From NCBI GenBank assembly GCA_023053545.1, contig JAKZAN010000234.1, positions 1-64,000 on the forward strand: a DNA stretch of 64,000 nucleotides, written 5' to 3'. Source of the DNA: Lepidurus packardi (lineage: Eukaryota > Arthropoda > Branchiopoda > Notostraca > Triopsidae). The notes under the pieces were generated by a model. That model was not told the origin of the DNA and did no database searches. It worked only from the letters and a program-made list of their open reading frames with translations. Positions within the stretch are counted from its first letter, which is position 1; the number at the start of each line of letters is the position of its first letter. Below, in pieces: positions 26,236-37,079 of the stretch. The position numbers and the translations under genes were made by a program.

Positions 26236-26759
26236 ATGACAACCCAGTTTAAGTAGCGACACGAACTCAGACCAGCAGGCACCGAAGCACCCGCCCCCGA
26301 GGACAATGCCAACAACTTCAGCTACTACCACGAGTACTGCCGCCTATACCTAGCCAATATCGTCCTCACTTCCCAGATGAAGGAACTCATTGCTGAGCGT
26401 TATGAACTGGTCGGCAAGCTAGACAAAGTCGAAGTAAACAAAATTCTCTTTATCAAGCCAAAACAATGGTGTCTCAGAAAAAAGTAGAGGAGATCCAGGA
26501 GGGAGGAGGGGGGGAGTTCAACAGGAACCGGCGATTTAGGAGAACGGCCAACCAGATAGAAAGGCACTACAGGTGTCCGGTATAGTCATGCCAGAAGTCG
26601 TACGGGAGCGAGGGTTCGCTTAACCAACACATTAAGATCAAACACAGAGAACTGTACTCGACGATGGCTGGCAGCGACGGATTTTCTAAACAAGAAGGAT
26701 CTTTCACATACTCAGATGAAGACGAATCGCGACTATAGAAAATGTCTTCAGCGCAGTGA
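26236..26759 (+). CDS. C2H2 zinc-finger protein
   Basis: Exons are 26236-26433 and 26478-26759, with a 44-nt GTAAAC...TCTCAG intron. The product is 159 residues. The first half is helical; the second holds one classical C2H2 finger, C-x4-C-x12-H-x4-H (CPVQSC, then SLNQHIKIKH), with one Gln written TAG inside the finger. An acidic/Ser tail ends at TGA 26757-26759. A single finger suggests nucleic-acid binding, perhaps with a partner, but the role is unknown. Without the intron the frame shifts just before the finger, so an intron-blind reading would miss it. Confidence 0.8.
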
Positions 26760-26956
26760 GGGGACTGAGTGTTTTAATCAATTGCTTTCAAGAAGGAGCA
26801 CGATGCTAGGATACACTGCTTGCTGTTCTGCTTCGTGTCTATTTTTCCCTCGCCCATGCTAACAAAAGGACAACCGCTCCATACACAGACAAACTATCTA
26901 ACGATTAGCCACAATTTAAAATCAAAATAGGATTTAGGTTTATTAATGTATAGGAG

Positions 26957-28732
26957 TCACTGACGGTTGTTCTTGATCGACTTCTCGAACTCTTTCTTCA
27001 TGGCCATTCGACGGTTGAATTCTTACTTTTTTCGCTCATCCTCTATCTTCTTCCGCACTTCCGGAAGTCGCGAGTAGTTCTTTTGGGTCAGACTTTTCAT
27101 CTACTTCTCATCGATTTTCGTTTTCGTCCCACTGATGAGTCGCTACAGCAAATCTTTGGAGGGTTCTCTTGACTTCACTGAGTTCAGAGGTGTCCCGTCA
27201 GCGAAGGCCTTTGAGCTTTCCGAAGTCCTGCCTTGGAATGGTTGCCTTGGAAGGTTGACAGGCGTGGCAGCATAATTGAGATCGAGAGGAACAATATTTT
27301 CAGGCTGCAGTTTGGTCTTACTCTTCATCATATCCTTACGCAGCTGGGCGAGCTACTCTTTTGACTTGCCTTTAGATTTAGCTACTGAGTTCTAAACTGT
27401 TTTCTATCTGCTTCGATTTCCCATACGTTTCATGAATGCCTCTGCCAAGCTTAAAGAAGCTTGACCTTGATTGCCCTCATCGATTGGCAACTCAAAAAAT
27501 ACTGCACGTTTTGGAGGTTCAGGCGCTTGGTATTACTCAGCCACTTTTTAGTTTTTCCTGAAGGCACCACGGCGATCGGATACTTCCTGGTTTACGATAG
27601 ATTGTTTTGACATATTATGACACTAGTATGTGTTTCTGGACCGATGTGGGGTTTGGCTCTATGACTTTTACTGTACTTTGGTCGAGAACTCATGATGTTG
27701 TGGGGTTTCAGTTGGCGAAGCAGTCTTAGTATTCAATTGAGATTGTTGGTTGAGAGGTCGTTAACGAGTGAGGTAGGTACGATTAGTCTCCGCGCGAGAA
27801 ACCTCTCCGCCTTCTTCAGAACCTGAGGAGCTATTTTTATGAAGAAGAGCGGGAGAAGCTCTGGAGGAAACTGGCAAAGAAGACTCGAGGTATTCACAGT
27901 TCTTCCTTTTTCTTTCTCTTTAGAGTTTCTCCAATAACTCTTCCCTTTTCCGCAATACCTCATCGATGGCCTGCTTGCTCCTCGTATTTTCTGATGCTAT
28001 GCTATAATTCTGTTGCTGGTAAGGGCTCTTCTGCTTCCTCTCATCCTTGATGATGTTATTGATTATGATTGGGGGCATCTGACTCGGCAACATAGGTCTA
28101 GTTTTATGTTCTGTCTGTCTTGGATTTATTGAGTATTGCTCATCTTATTCGTTGTCGGCCTGCCGAAAATCAGTCGTACTTGGATTGGGTCTGTATTGAA
28201 TGTTTTTGGTGGCTTGGGACTTAGTAGTAGCTTGGAAACTCGGAGGCTTAGAGAAAAGCATGCTTTGCTGTTGTTCGCGCTGCTAGGCCTACCAAACTTT
28301 CTTCATAACTTGAATCAGGTGAATCAGTGATTGATCGTCCATTGAATGGTTAAAGAGTGCGCTTTTCTGAATTGGTGCTTACGGAATTGGGGAGGCGGTC
28401 TGCGAATAGACCATTTCTCGGGATATTGGATGTTGCGTGTTCTGGTCATGCAGAATAGTGATGCGTGACTGCTGCTAAGTGGAGTCATGCATGGAGAACC
28501 TATTAGGAATGGTATTTAGCTTTTTGTCTGCGATAAGCCGATCATAACCCTTGAACTTAAGAAAGTGACGGTGAGTAGTAATGGTTTTGTATGGTTTTAG
28601 CTGGCGGGCAGAACTGGAGGGAAATTCATTGAGCTCATCTGAGAAGTCAGTTTCGGTGTCAAGGTAAGGGCGAGGGGTGGTGTATTATGGGAGGATGGAG
28701 CAGGAGGTGTTCCTGGAAGGGTAAGGGTACAT
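26957..28732 (-). CDS. Hypothetical disordered/coiled-coil protein, 591 aa
   Basis: A single exon from ATG 28732 (MYPYPSRNTSCSILPQYTT) to TGA 26957-26959. It is interrupted by about 20 sense TAA/TAG codons, so only small pieces are visible under the standard code. A compact block near residue 60 (HRHFLKFKGYDRLIADKKL) is the most structured part. A Gln-rich middle follows, then a short coiled coil (AIDEVLRKREELLEKLQ) and a basic Lys/Arg-rich C-terminus (MKKEFEKSIKNNRQ). No domain was recognised. A cytoskeletal or basal-body role is possible but unsupported. Confidence 0.8.
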
Positions 28733-29079
28733 CAGATTTGGGGATAGTGTTGGTATTTTCAAACGTCTCCTAATTCAAATATTAAAACCCAGCTAGGCTA
28801 ATTAATTGGCTGGCCCAGCATACCACTATTGCAGCGTCCTTACCAATTCCTGAGATTTCATTTCCTGCAATATTTAGTCACTTTCCTCATATTGGCCTAA
28901 AAGCCTCCAAAGCCTAAACACAAAAAAAATAGCACAAATTTACACTACTTCATGAGCTTTCTCAAAGGTAATCATCAATTCTCACCTCTTATCTTTCCCT
29001 TCCAGGACTCTGGGCTGACCTCAAATAACAAACCAAAAACAATCCTCCTAATCCCGCAGACTCTTCAACTTCTCAGACC
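28733..29079. other. Divergent promoter region
   Basis: This stretch of about 350 bp lies between two genes transcribed away from each other. It is AT-rich with short A and T runs. The segment near 29000 (TTATCTTTCCCTTCCAG) resembles an intron 3' end, so a non-coding first exon for the rightward gene is possible. Nothing else was identified. Confidence 0.5.
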
Positions 29080-31718
29080 ATGCATGATCTAGGAACCATG
29101 GAACGCAAGACATCACCTATCGGGGCCCAGGATCTAGTACCAGCTGCTACTCAGCCTGCCCCTAAACAGTCTGGTCTCTTCAATAGTAACCCCATCCACC
29201 TTACCCTCTAGAAATGAAAATCAAGACTAAATAGGAGAAGAAAATGGAGTACGAGCCACCTGCCCCTTCGGCTCCTGCTATTGCCCACCCTGTTGAGGAG
29301 AGGGCTCCCTAAATGACTCCGCAGATAGAGACTTCCTATCAAAGCGAAATCGCTGAAGAACCAGTCATCGAGCAAAAAGCACCAGTGGTGCCTCAAAGGG
29401 TACCAGCCTCAAAAGCCAGGAAAACGAGCTCTGCTGTATAGGAGGCTCAGAATAATACCGTGAGTTACGATTCTAAATACGGAGCAAAGGAAAGAATGGT
29501 CGAATCAACGACGAACGACCAAATAGAGCAACAGAACTATGCGCCTCTCGATGATAATCGGTCTGCTCCTGACGCCTACAATGTTTAGGCAGAGATGCAA
29601 TAGTCGCCGCCCATCAAAAGATCAGTTGCAGTCAAAGTACCAGTAACTGTTGCTGTTGAACCTCACATTAAGCAATCCGAATCGGTGACAAGAGTGTTAC
29701 CACAGAGGAACCCTACTGCAGCATCGACCCCTGCTTTCATCTCGCCAAAGGCAGCAGTACTAACCAAAAAAAATAGCGGCAGAACGAACTCCGAGATTTC
29801 AAGCAGTAAACAGCTAGGGTCTCCTGCCAAAAAGCAGCAGGAATAATCTACAAAAGAAGAGATCATGCAGATACAGAAGTAGATACTAAGCTCGAAACAG
29901 CAGCTAATCGAGTAAATCAATAGGCAGAAGCAGATCAAAGAATAGATAAGTAAGAATCCTCTCTTTCAAACTATACATCAATTTTGGTTACTCAGTTTCC
30001 AGCAATGAAAGACTATATTCCATCAAAGAGGAGCAGGCCGAGGCAGCTAGGGCCCAGAATGAAGCCATCGAAAAAGAGGACTTCGAGACTGCAGACGCAC
30101 TTGAAACAAGAATTACCGAACTCACCAACTAAATCGAAAATATGTAAGTGGCGATCCAGGACTACCAACGCGAGTACGAGAAGTCAGAAAGAGCTGTGAT
30201 GAGCTACTATCTCAAGGAAAATCAGTCACGAGCAAATTACATCGAGAGACTTCGAAAACTCAAGGCATAGTCTGACAACCAGATCGTACAACTACAGAAG
30301 ACAGAAAATGAGAAGCTCGACATCCAGAGAGTGAAGATTGAACGTGTGAAAAAAACCATGAGCATTCTGGATAATGAAATAGTGTTCAACCGTGAGAAAT
30401 TGGTGCAGTTTGAGACGCAGTATGACGAGGACCTAGCCAGCCAGACCAAAATCCTGAAGTAGCAGTTTTCGAGTTGGGAGACGCAACAGGAGAGACTTAT
30501 CCAGTAAATCGAGGATATCGAAAGAACTTTGCGACAGAAAAAACAAGAACTCGCAAGTATCGCGTAGAAGATGGTCAAAGCTGAGGAAAGCATCCAGTCC
30601 GTCAAGAAAGGTTTCTAAGCAGACTGCTCAAATATCCTGACCCGCAGAGAAAAACTCTACTAACTCGAATCAGAGCGCAATGTGCACCACGAAGGACTCA
30701 TGCAACTTGAGTCCCTGACCGAGTCCCACATTCAAGAGTTCAACACGCAGATGTAGGCCATGAAGCAGAACACCAACTATCTAGAACAACAAGCCCAGGA
30801 TCTGATCAAAGAGAACTAAACCTTTGAAGATAGGCTTTCCATGCGGAGGAAAACCTTCGAAGCATTCTTAGAGTGTACAGAGAACCTCAAAGCCTTCGAG
30901 GAGAAAAACAAACATAAGAAACAGCTCATCAAAGAGATTTAGTTCCAGAAGTCCAATATGAATTTGGAACTAGGCACATTGTAGGCGAAGAAGAAGGAGC
31001 TCAAAGAAAAGATACCAATGCTGGAGAGCTAGAAGGCGAGTATGATTGCCACCAGGAACTTTAAGGGAGCTAAGAACAAGGCTGAGGAACTGAAGTAGGC
31101 TCAGGAGGCTCTGGCTGCTATCAGCGCCAAAATCGAAAAGTGTTTTAGTCAGTAGAAGTCATTGGAAGAACAGCTTGCTGGTGTATTGGGTGAGGATGGA
31201 AGCACGCAATCTGAGTAAGACCGACTAAAACGATAGCTTGCTGTAAGCCAATATCGCTTCGAAGTGGTTAAGGTCAGCGAGCTGAAGAAAGAGAGGGACA
31301 TGATTAGCAGGTGCAGTAACACAGAAAGGAATAAGATGCTGATGTTCCTCGATGAATAGGTAATTTAACTCTAATCACAATAACGCTGTAGATTGCCAAT
31401 CTGAAAGAAGAAATATCATTTTTAAAGAGTGAGTACGGCATCGAAGACATCAAACCTCCTACTCCTCGAGGAGTAGAGGGCAATGATATCGCCCTCGCCC
31501 AGTTGATTCCCACAGAAGAAGAGCAAAGCCAATAAGTGCAAGAGGAAGAGGAAGAGGAAGAAGTGCCACCACAAATTGAAGAAGGCAGTAATCATATCTC
31601 AGAAGATCAGACCGACAGCTACTACCCTCCCGAAGAGGATGGAGAACCCGCACAAGGATACTCAGCATTCAACGAAGAGGAAGACACATCTGTGGCATAC
31701 CAGCCTTTCGATGGATGA
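29080..31718 (+). CDS. Long coiled-coil protein, about 840 aa
   Basis: Exons are 29080-29173, 29212-29949, 29996-31359 and 31392-31718. Introns of 38, 46 and 32 nt all keep the frame. The donor of the first is uncertain: GTAACC 12 nt further on also fits. The N-terminal 280 residues are Pro/Gln/Ala rich and disordered. From about 280 to 740 the protein is a near-continuous Lys/Glu/Gln coiled coil without Pro. The C-terminus is strongly acidic (QEEEEEEEVPP) and Pro/Tyr rich. Dozens of TAA/TAG codons occur inside the coil at heptad surface positions, where either Gln or Glu would fit. The shape suits a cytoskeletal, ciliary or intraflagellar-transport-like scaffold, but no family is assigned. 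Confidence 0.8.
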
Positions 31719-31870
31719 TATCTTGGTTATAAGGCAAAAGAAACATTTGTAAGTATACATTAGGCTGAAATGTTAAAGATGGATATAGTATGGGGGTCTC
31801 AAGTCATCAAGTACTGAGAGTATTGAATAGAAGTGAGAAGTATGAGAAAGTATGGAAACTGGGCAAGACA

Positions 31871-32773
31871 TCATACTATCGCCTTATTGTCGATATTCTG
31901 TATGGCTGCTGTAAACTGTCGCTTGTATTTCCTACTTGCCACTTTCCGTCGGTACAGCCTCAGTTCGTACCTGCAGTCATTTTCTTCCAACAGCTTGCAT
32001 AGATTTTGCACAGCTTCGTCCACTATCTGTGCCAGTTGGGGATAATTCGTGCTCAACTCTTCAGCCTTGAGGATCTTGAGGTATTCGAGTTCTGCGTACT
32101 CGAGCCTGCCCATGCCGCGCTGGATCTGTGCAGCCCATAACACCCACCTGTAGTAGCGTTATGGGGCTGTGTTGTGGATATTGTGTTTTTGTAGTTTGGT
32201 GATGACATTGTCCACCTTGAATTGCGTGGCAGGATTGTGCGATAGCGAAAAGTATGAGTACATATTTTCAAGCACTTTTATCATCAATAGCTCAGCCTAT
32301 TACTGTAAAAATACTTCCTTAATCTGCCGAGATCCCAGATGCCAGTACACCACATGGTCCATTTCCTTCAGGATCTCTTCGACCCCGCTGAGGTCCTTCC
32401 CGTCGAGTTGCTATAACCACTCTCGGCAGGCGCTGATTTCAGGCATCTCGAAGTTCTTCTGGAGTAGGCTCACCAGGATGCGACCTCGAGGTATGCCTTT
32501 GTGGGGAAGAAGGCGAGCAGTCTGCTCTTATATCTTAGAGAGACGGGCCTGTTTGATAGAATTAGAAGGAGGAGTTTGTGGCGAGGCAAATTTTGAATTG
32601 TTTTTGAGTTCCTTGATTTCCTTTTCGACAGTCTGAGCGTAGTTTTGGTCTTGTTTGGTGAGCGACCTGCGCCTTGGGACTGCGAAGGTGGCGAGAGGAT
32701 CGAGGATACGCAGGGTCTTGAAGATATTGGTGAGACTGTTGCGGGAGATAAGTTCAATGAGTTTGCTGGACAT
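31871..32773 (-). CDS. Hypothetical helical protein, 300 aa
   Basis: A single exon from ATG 32773 (MSSKLIELISRNSLTNIFKTL) to TGA 31871-31873. Sense TAG/TAA codons break it into three pieces under the standard code. The N-terminus is amphipathic and could target a mitochondrion. Most of the protein is helical and soluble (RILVSLLQKNFEMPEISACR, then RGMGRLEYAELEYLKILKAE) and it ends in a basic stretch (YRRKVASRKYKRQF). The pattern of paired helices resembles helical-repeat proteins, but no family was recognised. Confidence 0.78.
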
Positions 32774-33230
32774 GTAGTGATTGATTTATTTGTGGGTAAA
32801 GCTATTTAATTTGGATGACTATGAAGCTTTTTCTGTAATCTAGCAGGCATATATAATCCCTGCCTGCTTTGGACAACATTAAACAGCCACTTCTCCTAAC
32901 TAAGCCTTCTCCCTCTATACTCGGTGTCTGTATCTACCAGATTAAACCTGCTAACTCCCTATTTTTCCTAGTTCCGTGCCCTCACCGATTTCCCCAAACC
33001 CTGACTAAAACAAATACTCCCAGTATTTTGCATATCTTCCAGCCCAATTTTATAAGTCCTTGAGCAATACCGATCAGTCAGCAATTAATTTTAACATGTG
33101 GAACATCACAATTTACTCTGCACCCTCACTTTCGAACCATCCAAGGCGCAGATTTACGCATTATAAAACTCTTTAAAGGGCTCCTATGCCACTTTGAAGT
33201 AGAACAACCTAAACTACATAAAGTCATCCC
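32774..33230. other. Intergenic region, 457 bp
   Basis: AT-rich DNA between two minus-strand genes. Short open frames are chance-sized. A TTCGAACC sequence near 33133 is T-loop-like, but no cloverleaf could be folded around it. No coding or RNA feature can be supported. Confidence 0.5.
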
Positions 33231-34316
33231 TCATTCAAAGGCTGACATTATCTCAGTATCGTAGCGTTTAGATAGATGACTTGCCCGTGAGTTGTAATTT
33301 AGATTTATCTGGTTGTCGAATGGTTTCCAGAACTGCTCGCTCAGCATGCTCCGCAATTTAGATTCCTTCGACGGTCGTAGCCTCTGTACTAGAGTCTGTA
33401 GTTCTCTTTCCACTGCGGATCCAGGATCCTGCACCTGTTTAGCTTGTTCGCGACTCTGCCTGAGATCAGCTTCGAGCCTTGATACTATAGCATGTAGTTC
33501 ATGTATTTCTTCGAGATGCCGATGGGACTCTTCAATGGCAGAGTCCCGGATCTCCATGTTTTATCGCTCAATGTTTTCTATTGCGTACTTTAGATCCTCA
33601 ATATCTTTGTCTTTAAGTCTAAATAGTTACTGCAAATCATCCTAAGTATGAAGCCTCGCGGCTTCCTATTTGAGCAGTTCTATTTGTCTTTACAGCTTCT
33701 TGCTGGTTCGACTGAGGCTTGCACTCTGGGTCACTTTGATAATTAAGGCTTATCTCTCCTGGCTCATTCTCGAGCAGTCATTATGCAGTATTTCGCACTC
33801 TTTCTTCAATCTTGAGATCTCCACTCGAACCTGTTCGAGGTTGGTTATGTTAACTCCCAAAGCTTCCGAAAACATAATACAGTAATGTGTCTGGAGTTCA
33901 TTTCGCACTTTTTGGTACAGATCATCCTCGTTGATGAGCAAAATAGTATTGGGCTTAGGACCTGTATGTTTGTCAGTATCTTGAGAACTGCGGGGTTCTT
34001 GACTATGGGCCTCACGCTGATGTCTGCGGTTGGTATGTGGATGAGAATTGCTGCTGAACAGCATGCTGTCGGTAGGAGGGTTATGTTTTCGTTGTGAAAT
34101 GCTTTCGAGTCTGGCTGACCATTCTTTTTCCGCTTTAGAAAGTTTATCCTGTTCGTTTAATATTTTTTCTAGGTGGGTGCGGCACTCGATCTCTTAATTT
34201 CGGGATGGGGGATGCTGGGGATGCTGGGGATTATTATGTGGGGCGTTGGAGTAGTAGAGGTTGTTAGGGGATGTTCTGGGGTGCTGGGAAAACTGGGAAT
34301 GAGAATAGGAGGACAT
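33231..34316 (-). CDS. Coiled-coil protein, 361 aa
   Basis: A single exon from ATG 34316 to TGA 33231-33233. The first 40 residues are Ser/Pro/His/Asn rich (HNNPQHPQHPPSRN). A short coil follows, then a conserved-looking globular segment (LINEDDLYQKVRNELQTHYC). From about residue 160 to 310 there is a parallel-type coiled coil (ALGVNITNLEQVRVEISRLK and onward), ending in a basic tail. Several sense TAG/TAA codons lie in the coil. The layout resembles basal-body or ciliary coiled-coil proteins, but that is inference; the family is not recognised. Confidence 0.78.
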
Positions 34317-34421
34317 GTTGACAGACTATCCCGGACACTTTTGCATAAAATTATAAAGGCAACTGCTTTATGCTAATCAAAAGTGAATCTATACTAAATC
34401 AAGACAACCCCGTCTGCGAGT

Positions 34422-35018
34422 TCAACGAATTGTAGTGTGTTCTTTTCGGCCGAAAGGCACAAACCCTTACAGTCCATTGTACAAATGCTACGGCAGTTAT
34501 GGTAGTTTTTGCGCCAAGAAAGCTTTATCCACTGACTAAAAGCATACTTGGCATAACAGTCGTTTCTACCCCAGTTCAATCGCTGCTGATATGGTTCCCA
34601 GCAGATCCTCCTTGCAAATAGAATGATTGCACAGAAGGGTCACAATATTCCCTATCTCTGTCAATTCCTCACAGATGAGACACACCTGAGTTTTCTCATG
34701 CTTCTCCTGCTTCTAATGCGATGAATAGATCGACTCTTCCCAATAGGAATCCCTCGAGCTCGAGTATCCTGAGACATATTCTTCATCCTAGCCAAAGATT
34801 GCCGCCCTGTGACTGGATATTTCATAATTGGAGGGTTGGCGAGATGCTGGGCGTATTTCTGGCTCCTTCCTGTATAAGATATCGACTTTAAGTGAGGCTT
34901 TAGCCTAGACGAGGACAAGGAGGCTAGCCATTTCTTGTTCGAATGAGGCAATCTCTCCTGCTGTGATTCTCTGGAGTGTTTGGCATGCTTTCGCTATATC
35001 GTTCTTGGTTTTTATCAT
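34422..35018 (-). CDS. Small RING-like zinc-finger protein, 198 aa
   Basis: A single exon from ATG 35018, the first ATG after an upstream in-frame TGA, to TGA 34422-34424. After a Ser/Tyr/Glu-rich N-terminal half comes a RING-like finger around residues 118-170: C-x2-C (VCLICEE), then C-N-H-x2-C (LLCNHSIC), then C-x2-C (LLCQVCF). The second C-x2-C of a classical RING is replaced by KED after the CNHSIC block, so zinc binding may use the Asp or only partly form. The likely role is ubiquitin ligase or protein interaction, by family only. It is one of two RING-type genes within 6 kb. Confidence 0.78.
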
Positions 35019-35190
35019 ATGGTTTTGGCTTCTGAGAGATTATACTACAGTAGAGCAAATGATATACAGATGGAGTTGTGCGACGAAACATCCCTGATCC
35101 AATATTACAATCCCCTCCCTCCTCAGAAGACCCTGTCTAGGATGCAAACTAAAAAAGGCGATTACAAATCATAGTATAATTAAAAGCTAA

Positions 35191-36732
35191 TCAGATTTCT
35201 TAGCTACGGAGTTTCAATATTTGGGCTAGGTCGCCTGATGCGTTGTCGTCCAGCTCGCTCACGTATTGTGGGATGTTTAAGTAGGCAGCCTGCTCCAGCA
35301 TCAGCCTCCAGAAGGCGAGTTCCGAGTCATGGTTCTATGAGGGATGCCTGATGTTGCTCATGATTCGCCAGAGTTCTGTATCGCGCTCTTCCACTTCATA
35401 GTTTTATACTCGGAACCAGTTGAATACGAACTAGAAAATAGCTTGTCTCTTCTCCCGTTCCGACTGCGGATCGAGCAAATTCAACTGTTCGGCAAGGAGG
35501 ATGGCAACCCCTCCCAACTGATCATGGCACTCGCGCAAGTTAGACAAGTTGAAGAATAGGTTAAACACACCTAAGTTGGGCTGCCTGAACATGCTTAGCG
35601 TCAATAGCCTGTTTAGGAGGGTGGGGTTATTGACGATTATGTACCCTACCTCGTCCTAGCGGTACAAAGCTTGAGCCAAAACACCCACTGCTTTCTTTGT
35701 GACGGGCTATGGAATATTTTCAAACAGAACAATATCTATTATATATTCTAGACGGACTAGGTTCAGCTTGTTCTCTACATCTGAGGATAGATACAGGACG
35801 AGCACATTCATGGCATGGACGAGAGGGGCCCACTCATAGCTCCCCCGTGAGCCAGCACCAGTACTGTTTTCTAGGGACATTTTGGTCTGTAGGTCGGGGC
35901 CTCCTTAGTCTATATCCAGAAAGTCATAATGAAGAGTGACAATATGCATTGCGAATTCCACTATCGATTCCATCGTTTACTTTTGGATTATGCTTAGTTT
36001 GAGCTCGTGCTTCTTCATTGCCTTCATGAAACTATCGAAAAAGTCTATAAAGCAACACTTCTGGTTTCTGCACAGGTGTTTAATCGAGCTGAGCCATTAT
36101 GCTGCTTGTTCTAGAGCTTTCTTGTTCCATAAGTCTTTGAACGAACAAGACATGCTGCACATGCTAGACAGGTAGTCAAGCACCAACAGTACTGTCCGAG
36201 AACTCGAAGTGTCCAAACTCATTATCATGAACTTGTTCGGAGACAGTTCATTAAATACTTGCTCATTGAAGCGGTAGTACTGGGACAATTCACTGATGAG
36301 GATAACCAGGTACTTGTTCATTTCGAGTCTGAGGGTGTGTGGGACTCCACGAGACTCCAGATCCTGGTAGGTCTAGCGAAGAGAGTTGATAATTTTGGGA
36401 TTACTGCAAATAACATCTACATACAGTTCTTTATGGGCTTTAGTTTAGGAGATGCAGGCAATGAGTTATTGGATTAGTACCACAATCTACTGAATAGCGT
36501 TGCGTTTGTCAAGGACTTGGGCACGGTGTTCATAGTACTACATCTCTGTGTTAATATTGGTCAGGAGCAAGCTCTATTCTAGCTAGGATGCTGATGGCGC
36601 GGGAGAGTCCAAAGCCTCAATTTTACTAGCGAGTAGTTGGCGGGATTTTCGGGCCCTATTGGAATGGAAATCTTTGCGGATCTCGATGCGGTATGCCTCT
36701 GTCTTATGCAGGAGCAACTAGTTGAAGTTCAT
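35191..36732 (-). CDS. Importin-alpha-like armadillo protein
   Basis: A single exon of 513 codons from ATG 36732, just after an in-frame TGA, to TGA 35191-35193. Residues 8-40 (YRIEIRKDFHSNRARKSR) resemble an importin-beta-binding arm. The rest is alpha-helical and Leu/Asn rich in a pattern like armadillo repeats (VLLVLDYLSSMCSMSC, then QLGGVAILLAEQLNLLDPQS). Importin-alpha binds nuclear localisation signals and importin-beta. Ciliates carry several divergent copies, sometimes specific to one nucleus. The classical Trp-Asn ladders are weak here, so this is either a divergent importin-alpha or another ARM/HEAT protein. Confidence 0.62.
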
Positions 36733-37079
36733 GAGTGGAGTGTGTGGAGCTCAATAATTGTGGTCGATGGTGTGGGCTAAATATTGCTTGGATAAAGCTT
36801 AAGAACGATTGATTTTAGTGTTCATAATACTTTGGGGATTGGGAATAAGGTCCGAGAAAAGCATCGCAGACTCATTTACAGCAGGAAATGAAGATATGCT
36901 TCCTCATTAAAAATCTAGGACAACCGCCAAATTGGTCTAACCTTATCTTAGGTTGTTTTTCAATATTTTCTCTCCAAGGCACCCCATTGTAACAGGAGCT
37001 TATAAATCTACGCTATCAGCAGCAGAATTGGATTAATTGGGCGCAGACCCGTTACGATATAATAAAGATTATCAACTCC
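36733..37079. other. Divergent promoter region
   Basis: This AT-rich stretch of about 350 bp lies between the importin-alpha-like gene (leftward) and the MORN gene (rightward). A frame continuing upstream of 36732 is closed by TGA. A TATAAT-like run near 37056 lies just ahead of the rightward ATG. Nothing else was identified. Confidence 0.5.

Noticed and set aside
26434-26480. Frameshift mutation in the zinc-finger gene
   Set aside because: A 44-nt GT-AG intron of the usual size explains the frame change exactly.
33100-33180. tRNA-like TTCGAACC on the plus strand
   Set aside because: No acceptor, D or anticodon arms fold around it.
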